Shown: positions 52,545-63,840, counted from the first letter of the stretch. The stretch is 64,000 nt of DNA from Leptospira kmetyi serovar Malaysia str. Bejo-Iso9 (GCF_000243735.2 NZ_AHMP02000001.1:87001-151000); one strand, 5' to 3'. The notes: generated by a model from the letters alone, not told the origin. A program made the numbers and translations.

Positions 52545-52709
52545 TTAGACCTTGGTTTCCTTGTATTCGGTGTGTTTTCTGCAAAATTTGCAGAATTTTT
52601 TAGTAACCAATTTTTCAGTTTTGGCCTTCTTGTTCTTGGTAAGAAGATAGGTGCTTCTTCCTTTTGAACAACCTGGTTCCTGACAAACGAGCTTGATAAT
52701 TTCTCTCAT
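52545..52709 (-). CDS. rpmG: 50S ribosomal protein L33
   Basis: The reading frame on the minus strand codes for 54 residues, starting MREIIKLVCQEPGCSKGRST and ending with CKFCRKHTEYKETKV. The two cysteine pairs (C-x4-C and C-x2-C) make it a zinc-binding L33. The length and sequence fit the family. It is followed by the dksA-like gene 17 bases on. Confidence 0.93.
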   Translation of the reverse strand: MREIIKLVCQEPGCSKGRSTYLLTKNKKAKTEKLVTKKFCKFCRKHTEYKETKV

Positions 52710-52940
52710 GGCGCTACTGTCTCGATTTCAATAAATTCCTCATCAGTAGACGGGATAACCCGCACTTTCAGTCCAACTTTTCTAAAAATTTGGAAATAAG
52801 CCCCAAAAACGGTCGTACTGGAGGTTGTATTCTGCTAGAAAATGGGAGAGGGCTTAAAAATCAAGGAGGAATAGTTAAAATTCTCGAAAAAGACGGGAAA
52901 TTCGTTGTAATGGAAACGCAGGAATCGGACCCGGAAGTTT
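52710..52940. other. Intergenic region upstream of rpmG
   Basis: About 230 bases separate rpmG from the lipoprotein island. A minus-strand open frame runs into rpmG with an ATGA overlap but has no start codon after its upstream stop apart from a late GTG, so I do not call it a gene. No terminator or tRNA was seen. Confidence 0.4.
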
Positions 52941-53585
52941 TTAGCGACAATCGGAATATCGAATTCCATTGTTTTTGGCCGAAGCTCCCACTGTAACAGT
53001 TGCCGTTTGGGAAAGTTCGGCAAGTTGCGGAATTGTGTTTTTTTCGCAGACCCAACGCACGGTATTTCCCTGAACATCGAGGTTCCCACAACCTCCGATA
53101 TAAGATAGATTGCGCCAAATCATCACGTCCAAGTTTCGAAATTGGATCTTTTGAGCAGATCCTTGGGAATAATGAACGATTCCGATTTTGTAAGAATTCC
53201 CTCCAAAAAAACTATAGGTCCACTCGTATTCCGGTTCGGTAAGATCCGCGCTTAAATTGACTCCGAGAGTTTCCGGTATGGACGAAAGATTTAAGGAGAA
53301 TGTAACGTTAGTCGCGTTGTCTTGCACGTTTCCCGAAAGAAGATCGAGATGCCCCACTCCCGGACCGGGAACGTTGAGAAAACCCGCTTTGACGTCCTCG
53401 CTTGCGTCCGTAAAATTCCAAGAACTTGTAGAATAAGGAACGGGATTGCAAGGAAGGTCGGCCGTCGTTAAAAATAAAAGTTTCGTATAACTTTCCGTAA
53501 GCGGTTGATCCGATTTCCCGGGCGAACATCTCAAAAGAAGGAAGAGAATCAAAATATAACTAAGAAAATTTTTGAACATTCTCAT
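52941..53585 (-). CDS. Lipoprotein of unknown function (island gene 8)
   Basis: From the ATG at 53585, which overlaps the preceding stop (ATGA), the product is 214 residues with signal peptide and lipobox LLLRC. The body is beta-rich with several aromatic residues and paired cysteines (CNP, GGCGNL, WVCEK, SDCR) and no recognised family. An ATG at 53579 is equally possible. It is the last gene of the lipoprotein island. Confidence 0.75.
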   Translation of the reverse strand: MRMFKNFLSYILILFLLLRCSPGKSDQPLTESYTKLLFLTTADLPCNPVPYSTSSWNFTDASEDVKAGFLNVPGPGVGHLDLLSGNVQDNATNVTFSLNLSSIPETLGVNLSADLTEPEYEWTYSFFGGNSYKIGIVHYSQGSAQKIQFRNLDVMIWRNLSYIGGCGNLDVQGNTVRWVCEKNTIPQLAELSQTATVTVGASAKNNGIRYSDCR

Positions 53586-54304
53586 TTCCAAGGACAAATC
53601 GGATATCCGCTTCCGTTTTGATAGGCGCAGGTGATTCCTCTTACCAATGAACCGTTTTGTATGTTCTGCGTCAGCGCGATTAAGTTCGGATTCAAATTCA
53701 AATCGTTTTTGCAAGTCGCGCTTGTGGTCGGAATGAGCGCAAGCTCCGCTTCCAGGCCGTCGAGCTGTGACATTTCTTCGGAACTGAGCAATCGATTGAA
53801 CCCGCCTCCGATAAACGGCGTTGTTTGTAATCCGAGTTCTTTACAGCTTTTCTGATTTGTGAATTGAAATTGAGATTCCAAGTTTGCTCCGTCGAATCCG
53901 AAAGAATCTTTCCAAAGCATGGACGCGGGCGTTTGTAGATTGGAATATTTTATGAATAACGGACCGGTTGCGGCCGCACAATTGGAAAAGTTGATACTGA
54001 TAAAGTTCAAATCGTCTCTTCGATTTTGTAGGATAGTCGGCGTTTTGATGTTGTTGAAAAAGTCGAGATTGCATCGTTCCTTTTCCAGCTCGTAACAAGT
54101 CGTGATTTTGCCGCTTGCAATCTGTGTGTTGACAAGGCAAGCCTTGATGACGGGGATTTCCGGCTTGGGTGTTACGTGTAACTGTCCTTCGATTAGGGCG
54201 AGCTGCAGATTCGGATTGGATGCGTTTTCCTGAATACAATGAAACAGGAATGCGCAAACCAAAAGCGAAAATCGCTGAATGCGGAACTTGAAGTTTACCA
54301 ACAT
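53582..54304 (-). CDS. Lipoprotein of unknown function (island gene 7)
   Basis: The 240-residue protein has a signal peptide ending FLFHC (Cys23). The rest contains about nine cysteines, some spaced as if in disulphides (CLVNTQ, CYELEKERC, CPWK). No family is recognised. It overlaps the SGNH hydrolase gene by 10 bases and the next lipoprotein by 4, so translation is probably coupled. Confidence 0.75.
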   Translation of the reverse strand: MLVNFKFRIQRFSLLVCAFLFHCIQENASNPNLQLALIEGQLHVTPKPEIPVIKACLVNTQIASGKITTCYELEKERCNLDFFNNIKTPTILQNRRDDLNFISINFSNCAAATGPLFIKYSNLQTPASMLWKDSFGFDGANLESQFQFTNQKSCKELGLQTTPFIGGGFNRLLSSEEMSQLDGLEAELALIPTTSATCKNDLNLNPNLIALTQNIQNGSLVRGITCAYQNGSGYPICPWK

Positions 54305-55716
54305 TTTCCCGTGAATAAACAGATCAGAAGCAAAATGTCGATTGGAAGCGGATCGACTTGGACTGGTTGTGGAGCTTGTTCTTCCGGTAAAGAAGTTACA
54401 ACAGTATCGTCTCCGGGAATCGAAACCGCTCCGTTGTAATGGGGAGGACCGTTCTTAAGAGAATTGTGCCAATCGAGTTGAGTGACTTTGGAAGCTAAGG
54501 CGCCCGCCCACACCGTATAACCGATATAGTTCAAATGGCCGACTTGGTCCTGATACAACCAAGGATTTGCAACCCAACATTGGCCGAAATGGAAACAATC
54601 ATTTTGACGAATGAATAAGTGATACATGGGGAGAAAATGAACTTTGCCGTATTTTGCATTCACTTCCTCAGCGGTCTGTTCGAGCAATCCTTGCGAGAAG
54701 AGCATCCCTAAACTCGTAACCATACTGATATTGTTTTTGATCGTATGCAACCAGAGCCAATACCATTCGTCTTGGTTTGTGGGCGAAATTCCCGTGTTTT
54801 TGATTTGTATATGCAGTATTTCTAATTCTTCAATACCCGTTTGGATTTGAATTGTCGCCAAAGCATTATTATACGCTTGTTTGATTCCGATGATCGCCTG
54901 GACAAATTCTCCGTGCAGCTCGTTCATATCGATCGGCATGAATAACAACCCGAGCCACCCGTACGGAAGCAAAGCGACCGCAGCGGCTTCCGCATCTTGC
55001 AACATGGCTTTTTGCTGCTCTTCGTGTAGCTTGTCCATATTGTATGAGAACAAACCGTCGGGATGAGTCGCTAAAGGCACAAAGTAATTGTTTATATTTC
55101 CGAGCGTTGGACTGTAGGAAAGGTTGGGAAAATTACCCATCACCAAAACGTTTTTGTCTCTTCTCGGGTTTCTCAATTGATAGAGAATGGATTTCGTATT
55201 GAACGCGACTCTTCCGACTACGGCGCTGAATTTCCAAGGCATAAAGGTAAGCATGATCGAATTGTGCCAGAAGTCATTGCCTCCGATTTCGAAGGCAACA
55301 TTCGGCGCTGTTTTGAAGTTGATTCTGCGTTCGTATGAATAAGCACAATCTCGAATGAAGTTGTAAACATTTTCTGTTGTATATCCCCCAATTGCAAGAT
55401 TTTGTACATTCCAAGCAATTCCGAAGTTCATTAAGGTTAGATATTTATCCCAGCCGAAATAACCATACAATCCTTCGTTTACAAAATCGCCTAAACTGTC
55501 TCCATACATAGTTAAGAATGTTTTATCTGGTTCAAAGGACTCTGGGTTTAAGTCGTCGAATTGTGTATTACAATTTGTTTGAACGAGAAAATGATCAAAC
55601 GTGTGACTTTGGTCAGGTAAAAGAAACGTAAAGCTATTTTTATCCGCAAGTAGAGGTTTATTTAATAAACCAAATAATATCAATATGAACGAATACTTAA
55701 TTCCAAGTTTCTTCAT
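54295..55716 (-). CDS. Exported SGNH/GDSL-family hydrolase (island gene 6)
   Basis: The 473-residue protein has a signal peptide (about 1-25). The GDSL block is TMYGDSLGDF (about 70-79, nucleophile Ser in GDS), the glycine block is NLAIGGYTT, the asparagine block is FEIGGNDFWH (about 142-151), and DQVGHLNYIGY near residue 405 carries the Asp-x-x-His pair. It is probably an extracellular esterase or lipase. It is the only enzyme in the lipoprotein island. Confidence 0.82.
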   Translation of the reverse strand: MKKLGIKYSFILILFGLLNKPLLADKNSFTFLLPDQSHTFDHFLVQTNCNTQFDDLNPESFEPDKTFLTMYGDSLGDFVNEGLYGYFGWDKYLTLMNFGIAWNVQNLAIGGYTTENVYNFIRDCAYSYERRINFKTAPNVAFEIGGNDFWHNSIMLTFMPWKFSAVVGRVAFNTKSILYQLRNPRRDKNVLVMGNFPNLSYSPTLGNINNYFVPLATHPDGLFSYNMDKLHEEQQKAMLQDAEAAAVALLPYGWLGLLFMPIDMNELHGEFVQAIIGIKQAYNNALATIQIQTGIEELEILHIQIKNTGISPTNQDEWYWLWLHTIKNNISMVTSLGMLFSQGLLEQTAEEVNAKYGKVHFLPMYHLFIRQNDCFHFGQCWVANPWLYQDQVGHLNYIGYTVWAGALASKVTQLDWHNSLKNGPPHYNGAVSIPGDDTVVTSLPEEQAPQPVQVDPLPIDILLLICLFTGKCW

Positions 55717-55734
55717 TTAAAAATTCTCCTTTGG

Positions 55735-56289
55735 TTATTGTGGCGGATCTTGCGCCGTTGGTGTTGTGAGAGTAATTGTGCCAGAACCTGAAAGAGCTGT
55801 TAACTTTGTAAAAAATCCAAATCTTCGAGGTGGCAAAAGAGGGACTTTTAGATTAATTCGAAGTGTTTCAAGTTGTCCCGAAAGCCCAGAATCGCCGTCT
55901 GCTTTATAATCTAGCGAACTATCTCCGCAATACGGACTTGTTAGTTTAATATTTTGTCCTGTATTCTCTTGTATTGTAAAAGTAAAATATTCTGAAGAGC
56001 CGCTATATGATTTTACAGAATTCAGTCTCGCCCTATTATCAAAAAGATAAGTATCTCCCGCTTGCATGAAGCGCATGTAGGTTCCCGGCTCTAAAATTGG
56101 AATTTGATCCGTGGGTGGACAATATTGATTAAAATCTAAGTTCGGAGCGATAAAGAAAAAACCATAGGTGAGTAAGAAATTATTATCTAACCCTGCGGTA
56201 GTTCCTCGATTTGAATCTTCGAGTTTTAAGTTGTCACATTGTATTGCTAGGAAACCTGCAATTACTACGAACAGAATTTTCTTTAGCAT
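55735..56289 (-). CDS. Lipoprotein, downstream tandem copy (island gene 5)
   Basis: From the ATG at 56289 (AGAGGG upstream) the 184-residue protein begins MLKKILFVVIAGFLAIQC with Cys18 in the lipobox. It is a paralogue of the gene immediately upstream: FNQYCPPTDQIPILEPGTY, GDTYLFDNRARLN, YFTFTIQE and SGSGTITLTTPTAQDPP are nearly the same in both. Function is unknown. ATGs at 56295 and 56355 are alternatives. Confidence 0.78.
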   Translation of the reverse strand: MLKKILFVVIAGFLAIQCDNLKLEDSNRGTTAGLDNNFLLTYGFFFIAPNLDFNQYCPPTDQIPILEPGTYMRFMQAGDTYLFDNRARLNSVKSYSGSSEYFTFTIQENTGQNIKLTSPYCGDSSLDYKADGDSGLSGQLETLRINLKVPLLPPRRFGFFTKLTALSGSGTITLTTPTAQDPPQ

Positions 56290-56371
56290 GATCATCCCTC
56301 TCAATTTGATTGTAACGGTATTTAATAAATTCATAATTCTTTTTTCCTTGTTCAATTTTCGTTTTAGAATA

Positions 56372-56947
56372 TCAATGTGGCGGGTCTGGCGCAGAAGGAG
56401 TTGTGAATGTAATTGTTCCCGATCCAGATAATGCTTTCAGTTTTGTGAAAAATCCCAATCTTTTTTGGGGTAGAGGAGGTACAGTTAGATCAATAGATAC
56501 TGTCTCCAGTTGACCCGACATTCCTGAATCGTCATCGGCACTATATTCGTTGGGATTATCTCTACAATAAGGACTAACGAGTCTTATTTCTTGCCCTGTG
56601 CTTTCTTGAATGGTGAACGTAAAAAATTTTGATGAGCCGTAAGTATCTTGGAGTGCGTTTAGTCTTGCTCTATTATCAAAAAGATATGTATCCCCTACTT
56701 GCATAAAACGTGAGTACGTTCCCGGCTCTAAAATTGGAATTTGATCCGTGGGCGGGCAAAATTGATTGAAATCTAAATCCGGAACAATAAAAAACAATGA
56801 GTAAAAAGCAGTGAACTCCCGATGGTATTGAGCAACGCCATCATTACCATCGTCCATAGGATTACAATTGAGCCCCATCCAACATGTAATTCCCATTAAG
56901 AACAGTTTATGGAACATTCCCTTCTTGCTAAAATGAAACCGTTTCAT
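56372..56947 (-). CDS. Lipoprotein, upstream tandem copy (island gene 4)
   Basis: The 191-residue protein has an N-terminal signal with lipobox WMGLNC (near residue 28) and a body paralogous to the next gene (FNQFCPPTDQIPILEPGTY, SGSGTITFTTPSAPDPP). The two are separated by about 80 bases and look like a tandem duplication with later divergence. It overlaps the gene before it by an ATGA. Confidence 0.78.
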   Translation of the reverse strand: MKRFHFSKKGMFHKLFLMGITCWMGLNCNPMDDGNDGVAQYHREFTAFYSLFFIVPDLDFNQFCPPTDQIPILEPGTYSRFMQVGDTYLFDNRARLNALQDTYGSSKFFTFTIQESTGQEIRLVSPYCRDNPNEYSADDDSGMSGQLETVSIDLTVPPLPQKRLGFFTKLKALSGSGTITFTTPSAPDPPH

Positions 56948-57609
56948 AAGGAAGTAATTCCTCTCCGAATCAACTCTTCGTTCACCTTTTGGCGGATCGC
57001 CACCGCCTTGGTTCGACTCATGTTGAGAATCGAAATCGGAATTCCGTTCGCGTTGCTACCGTAATCGATCATAAATCGGATCATTACTAGACTTAGAGTA
57101 AAATTCTCCCGTACCTTGATCAGCTGGGGAACAGTCATGTTTTTGAGATCGCTTTCGATCCTGCCGTAAAACGCGTCCGCAGCGAGACTTTCTCTTTGTA
57201 AAACTTGTTGTTCGGTGCTTGCAACCGAAACGTTGTAGGATTGTCCTTTGATTTCGGTTTCCACTTTCGCTTCCAGTTCCGCATCGGTGAGTTCTCGATT
57301 GAACAACACATCCTTAGATGCGATTGAAGATTCTTGCACGAACTTTTGATCGAGTTGTCCGTTTTCGTTCATCATTCGAAACGATTCTTCGATTGCGGCT
57401 CTTTCGTTGTCCGAAATGGCGGGTAAGGTTGCGAGAGGAGAACCCGGCGGCGGCATAGGAATTCCAAGGTCTTCCGGAGTATACGGGGTTACGTTCGCGT
57501 TAAACAAAGGGGGCAGTTTTCCCGAGTTCGATTTGATACAATTTGCGGCGACGGATAAGAATATTATAAAAGCTATATATTTTAATTTGAGAATGTATCG
57601 TTGATTCAT
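56944..57609 (-). CDS. Lipoprotein of unknown function (island gene 3)
   Basis: The 221-residue protein has a signal peptide with lipobox VAANC (Cys24), a proline-rich stretch (MPPPGSPLATLP) and then a mostly helical, charged body (about 65-221). No family is recognised. Its stop overlaps the next start. Confidence 0.72.
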   Translation of the reverse strand: MNQRYILKLKYIAFIIFLSVAANCIKSNSGKLPPLFNANVTPYTPEDLGIPMPPPGSPLATLPAISDNERAAIEESFRMMNENGQLDQKFVQESSIASKDVLFNRELTDAELEAKVETEIKGQSYNVSVASTEQQVLQRESLAADAFYGRIESDLKNMTVPQLIKVRENFTLSLVMIRFMIDYGSNANGIPISILNMSRTKAVAIRQKVNEELIRRGITSL

Positions 57610-57625
57610 GTTTGTCTCGGTCCTT

Positions 57626-58351
57626 TTAAAAGTTATGGGTAATGCCGAATTGGATTGTGGGAATTCCGGAAGAAGATCTTAACTGCGGCGCTTCTCCGAT
57701 CGGTCTTAATTCCCGATTCGGAATTTGCAAATCCTTGTAATTTTCGTTTCTACCAAAACGAACGAAAGCCTTGATGGTGGTGAAAGCGAAAAAACCCGCC
57801 GTGACGGCCGCTAGGGCCTGATATCTCGTATAAGAATTATGGAATGCGTTTTTTTCCTTATCGTTAAAGCCGGAATAAGAATTCTTTAACGATTGGTTTT
57901 GCTGATTTGCGTCGGCATACGCCGCGGCCGTGAGTAGAACGAGTCCGATTTTAATCCAAAGCGTATAAGAATCTTCGAATTGTCCGTTTGTCGAAACGCC
58001 TTCTTTCGGAAATCCTCTCCACTGAGTGTCCGCAGATGCGTTCCAATACAATAAGGATTGTCCGGCGCTGCGGATCGCGGAACCATTCTTTATCTTTTGA
58101 TAATATTCTTCGGAGACAAAATCGATTACTTGTTCTTTTTGGATTTTTTTCCCGACCTTGGAATTTCGGATGAAGTAGTAGTCCGAAAATTCTCCCACTT
58201 CTCCCGACAAAGCCGAACCATCTTTTAAGATTAGAATTCCGTTTCGAAAGCGGGTATTCTCCCCAACATTCTCTCCGAAGAGGTTTGTCGCACAACCGAC
58301 AACAAGTACAATCAGAATGACAACGGGTCCGAAGGCGTTTTTCAAAACCAT
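57626..58351 (-). CDS. Exported/membrane protein of unknown function (island gene 2)
   Basis: The 241-residue protein starts with a hydrophobic signal ending LVVGC (Cys20), a possible lipobox. An SH3-like opening (GILILKDGSALSGEVGEFSD) is followed by two hydrophobic segments (IGLVLLTAAAYADA and ALAAVTAGFFAFTTIKA). It ends FGITHNF. The early part resembles proteins that sense or bind through a small beta barrel, but no family was identified. It overlaps the first island gene by 10 bases. Confidence 0.68.
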   Translation of the reverse strand: MVLKNAFGPVVILIVLVVGCATNLFGENVGENTRFRNGILILKDGSALSGEVGEFSDYYFIRNSKVGKKIQKEQVIDFVSEEYYQKIKNGSAIRSAGQSLLYWNASADTQWRGFPKEGVSTNGQFEDSYTLWIKIGLVLLTAAAYADANQQNQSLKNSYSGFNDKEKNAFHNSYTRYQALAAVTAGFFAFTTIKAFVRFGRNENYKDLQIPNRELRPIGEAPQLRSSSGIPTIQFGITHNF

Positions 58352-58674
58352 CGGATCGCCCCCGCGTCCACTCGGGTTTCTTTGTAGCCGTTGTTCGTTT
58401 TTTCTTTAAAGAGAATCCATTTCTTTCCGTTTTCCGCTCGCGTCGTGTAAGAAAGGAATCGAATCTTTTTTCCTTCTAAAAAGTCGGGCGGATGTGGAAG
58501 AACGAAAACGGTGGAAACGAACTCTTGAGGATCTTTTGTGCTCTCTTGTTTCTGTACAATCGGGAGAGTTACAGCTGTTTCTTGTGTTTCCTTAAGGATT
58601 GTATAGCCTAGAAAAAAATTGGCAAATATGGAAACGAGGAAAAATATATTTAGCAAGATTGTCTTTTTTTTCAT
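58342..58674 (-). CDS. Small membrane-anchored protein (island gene 1)
   Basis: The 110-residue protein has one N-terminal membrane helix (about 6-24) and an extracytoplasmic remainder (about 25-110) ending in RVDAGAIRWF. There is no lipobox. It is the first gene of the island and overlaps the next by 10 bases. No family is recognised. Confidence 0.62.
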   Translation of the reverse strand: MKKKTILLNIFFLVSIFANFFLGYTILKETQETAVTLPIVQKQESTKDPQEFVSTVFVLPHPPDFLEGKKIRFLSYTTRAENGKKWILFKEKTNNGYKETRVDAGAIRWF

Positions 58675-58703
58675 AGGGGTGCAAGCAAAACTAACGTTTT
58701 TGC

Positions 58704-58721
58704 ATATATTTTAAAATATAT
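58704..58721. promoter_or_regulatory. 18-bp AT palindrome upstream of the lipoprotein island
   Basis: ATATATTTTAAAATATAT is a perfect palindrome about 30 bases before the first island ATG (58674, minus strand). It could be an operator or simply the AT-rich core promoter. Confidence 0.4.
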
Positions 58722-58899
58722 ATCCTTTTCACAGAGAAATTAGGACAAATATGTTGAAATTGTTCTATTGCTTGGTTGGTGAAACTAAGTGTTTCGAGCT
58801 AAGGGGACGAAATAGCTGCTAAGTTGTGCGAGATGTTTTGAGGAATGGAACGTTAGTTGCGGTTGGGATCGTAAAAACGAAGAGAGAATTCTTACTCGC

Positions 58900-59850
58900 T
58901 TATTCCGCTTCTTCTTTCGCCGATCGTCTCCAAAAAGCCGCGAGCAAACTTCCGATAAGAGAATGAACCAAACTGGAAATCGCCGCGGGAACGGCGACTA
59001 ACGGATCCGGAAAATTATTTCTGGAAAGAACGACGCCCAAACCGGAGTTTTGCATTCCCACTTCGATGGAAATCGTTCTTGCGGTTTTTTGTTTTTTAAT
59101 GAGAAGCCATGAAAGCAGATAACCGAAAAAGAAACCCGACGCGTGTAAGCTGACGACTGCGACGATCAAAATTCCCGCGGATTGAAGAATCTTATCCCGA
59201 CTCGCTCCCAAGATCGAAGAAACGATCATCGTAATCAAAAGAACCGCAATCAAAGGAGAAACGATCTGAATTTTTTGGGAAACGTCGGGAAGATAAAAGT
59301 TCAGCAAAACTCCCAGAGCGACTGGAAGAATGACGACTTGAAACGTGTCGAAAAAAAGTCCGCTCGCGGAAGCCTCCACTCCTTTTCCGATTAAAAAAAG
59401 AGTGAGAAGCGGAGTCATAAACACGGAAAGAATCGTGGAAGAAGCGGTCATCGAAACGGATAAGGCCAAATCTCCCTTGGCGAGATACGTAATCACGTTA
59501 GACGCCACACCTCCGGGGCAACAGGAAACCACGATCAATCCCGTCGCAAACGGAGCGGGAAGATCGAGCAACACCCCGATCGCCCAACCCGAAATCGGCA
59601 TTACGGTATATTGTAAAACGACTCCCGCAAAAACGGGAATCGGAGTTTTGAAGACGTCCTTGAAATCTTGAGGTAAGAGCGTGATTCCCATGCCGAGCAT
59701 AGTAAACCCGAGTCCGTATGTGATCCAAGGACCTTTAAACCAAGTAAACCAATGCGGAAAGAAAAAGGAAAGAATCGATCCGGTCAAAACCCAGACCGGA
59801 AAGAGTAAGGTACCGATTTCTCCGATCTTTTGCACTTTGTTCGTCTTCAT
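58900..59850 (-). CDS. Bile-acid:sodium symporter (BASS) family transporter
   Basis: The 316-residue protein has about ten membrane helices and the BASS signature VSCCPGGVASNVITYLAKGD (about 107-126), followed by LALSVSMTASSTILSVFMTP. A second motif GMQNSGLGVVLSRNNF lies near residue 268. Bacterial members transport various organic anions with Na+; the substrate cannot be told. Its codon use returns to that of the rest of the window. Confidence 0.9.
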   Translation of the reverse strand: MKTNKVQKIGEIGTLLFPVWVLTGSILSFFFPHWFTWFKGPWITYGLGFTMLGMGITLLPQDFKDVFKTPIPVFAGVVLQYTVMPISGWAIGVLLDLPAPFATGLIVVSCCPGGVASNVITYLAKGDLALSVSMTASSTILSVFMTPLLTLFLIGKGVEASASGLFFDTFQVVILPVALGVLLNFYLPDVSQKIQIVSPLIAVLLITMIVSSILGASRDKILQSAGILIVAVVSLHASGFFFGYLLSWLLIKKQKTARTISIEVGMQNSGLGVVLSRNNFPDPLVAVPAAISSLVHSLIGSLLAAFWRRSAKEEAE

Positions 59851-61205
<1,355 letters not shown>

Positions 61206-61214
61206 TCTTACCGA

Positions 61215-62072
61215 TTACCTTTTTTTCTTGGCCTTTTTTGCCGCGACTTTCTTTTTAGGCGCCGCTTTTTTCACTGCTTTCTTCACCGTCTTTTTCGGTT
61301 TTGCGGCCGCCTTTTTGACTGCGGCTTTTTTCTTCGGAGCCGCCTTCTTCGCTACCGGTTTGCTCGCGGATTTTTTAGGCGCCGCTTTTTTTGCAGTGGC
61401 CGTTGCGGCGGGTTTCGGAGCGGGCGCTGGTTTGGAAGCGGCCGCCGGTGCAGGTTTTGCGACCGGGGCTGCCGTCTTCGGCTTCTTAGGCGCCGCGGAA
61501 GTTTTTGCGGGTTTGGATTCCGCTTTCGCAACTTCTTCGGCTTGTTCGTCCCAGAAAAAAGTTCCTTGGCCGGAACCGGATTGATCCAATCCGTTTAACT
61601 CGGTTTCCAAAAGAGATTGATAGTTGTGATTGTAGTCTTTCAGTTTTACGAAAAGGGATTTGATGTTCACGTCGTCGAACTTGTTCGCGAGTTTTTCGTA
61701 GAAGGAAACTGAATTCTCCGCTTCGCGAATCGCGAGCTCAAGAGCTTCGTGCGCGTCCTTGCTTCCCGGACCTGCGATCGTTCTTTCCACTTTGTTCATC
61801 AGTTTTTGAAGAGTGGAATCGTGAAACTTATGAATCGCGGTGAGTTGTTTGAGGTTCGGGAGTTCCGATCCTTCCGCTTGCTCGTACAATTCCGTGATGA
61901 ATTTGATATGATCGTCGACCTCTTCCGCCAATCTTTCGAAAAGCTCTTTGGTGTTGCCGGGAGAGAGCTTTTCGTAAGTGCTCATATAAAATTCGAAGTA
62001 ATCTTTTTCGTGCTGAATCGCGGCGGCGACAGCTTCTAAAAATGTGGTTTCTTTTAAGGGTTTAATATTCAT
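61215..62072 (-). CDS. Ferritin-like domain fused to a Lys/Ala/Pro-rich histone-H1-like tail
   Basis: Residues 1-160 form a ferritin/rubrerythrin-like four-helix bundle. Possible metal ligands are Glu22, Glu51, His55, Glu117 and His149, though the standard ExxH spacing is not exact. After a short linker, residues about 183-285 are almost only Lys, Ala and Pro in AAPKK/KKA-type repeats, like histone H1 or Hc1 tails. The tail should bind DNA. A DNA-protecting, Dps-like role is inference. The start has GGGAG upstream at wide spacing. Confidence 0.8.
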   Translation of the reverse strand: MNIKPLKETTFLEAVAAAIQHEKDYFEFYMSTYEKLSPGNTKELFERLAEEVDDHIKFITELYEQAEGSELPNLKQLTAIHKFHDSTLQKLMNKVERTIAGPGSKDAHEALELAIREAENSVSFYEKLANKFDDVNIKSLFVKLKDYNHNYQSLLETELNGLDQSGSGQGTFFWDEQAEEVAKAESKPAKTSAAPKKPKTAAPVAKPAPAAASKPAPAPKPAATATAKKAAPKKSASKPVAKKAAPKKKAAVKKAAAKPKKTVKKAVKKAAPKKKVAAKKAKKKR

Positions 62073-62134
62073 ATAAAGATTTCTCCCGATTTCTTTGCTA
62101 TCTTAGTTATGTTACGGACTGAATCAATAATTAT

Positions 62135-62761
62135 TTAATTTTCTTCCACGGATTCATAGATGAGAAACTGCGCGGCGTAATACGTGGACATGATCCAAAT
62201 TCCGAGAAGCGGAATCGGAAGCGCGGCGAATTTTCCCATCGCGATAAAACTGTCCGATAAAATAAAAAGAGAAGATCCCGCAAAGGATTTCCAAAACTCG
62301 GGACGAGGACATTCTCTCGAAGCCGCTCTCCAACCCATCACGCAGATCGCGCTCACATACGCCGCCACGGGAACGTAAAGAGAACTTCCGATTCCGGGAA
62401 GAATCCAAGTGTAAAACGAAATTCCGAACGCGAAGTAAGGAATCAATCGTACGAGGTTGACCGGGTTTCCAACGGAGAATCCGATCGAATACAAAATCTG
62501 AGCCACGAGAAACGAACCGAGTCCGAAGACGAAATAATTTCCCGGAAGACCCAAAAACGTATCTCCGAATAAAGAAAAGATCAAACCCGCAAAGATGTAT
62601 TTTCCGGCTCTGTCCTTCCATTTGCCTTCGAAGAAAGAAAAGAAAATCAGAATGAGAATCGGAATTACTTTGGTCGCCAATTTGAGAGCGATTTCTCCCG
62701 GTAAAAAATAGGTAACGAGCAACTGGATCACTGCGGTAACGGAAAATAAGAGTAAAATCAT
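62135..62761 (-). CDS. YhhN-family membrane protein (lysoplasmalogenase-like)
   Basis: The 208-residue protein from the ATG at 62761 (AGAAGG 5 bases upstream) has eight membrane helices and the YhhN/TMEM86 acidic motifs GLIFSLFGDTFLGLP and LFILSDSFIAMG. Eukaryotic members hydrolyse the vinyl-ether bond of lysoplasmalogens; bacterial substrates are less clear. ATG 62821 or TTG 62824 would add about 20 residues. It is divergent from the TerC gene. Confidence 0.83.
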   Translation of the reverse strand: MILLLFSVTAVIQLLVTYFLPGEIALKLATKVIPILILIFFSFFEGKWKDRAGKYIFAGLIFSLFGDTFLGLPGNYFVFGLGSFLVAQILYSIGFSVGNPVNLVRLIPYFAFGISFYTWILPGIGSSLYVPVAAYVSAICVMGWRAASRECPRPEFWKSFAGSSLFILSDSFIAMGKFAALPIPLLGIWIMSTYYAAQFLIYESVEEN

Positions 62762-62850
62762 CTGAGCCTTCTTTCTGGGAATTGGGATTGTAATTTTGTT
62801 CGGAGCCGGGAGTTTTGTCATCAAAGAATCGGGAAAAATAAAGAGGGAAT

Positions 62851-63840
<990 letters not shown>

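Noticed and set aside
52710..52780. Minus-strand frame ending ATGA into rpmG
   Set aside because: The overlap looks like coupling, but there is no start codon except a GTG about 20 codons from the end, and no ribosome binding site.
52790..52996. Plus-strand 68-codon open frame
   Set aside because: Overlaps the 3' end of a well supported lipoprotein gene and lacks a ribosome binding site.
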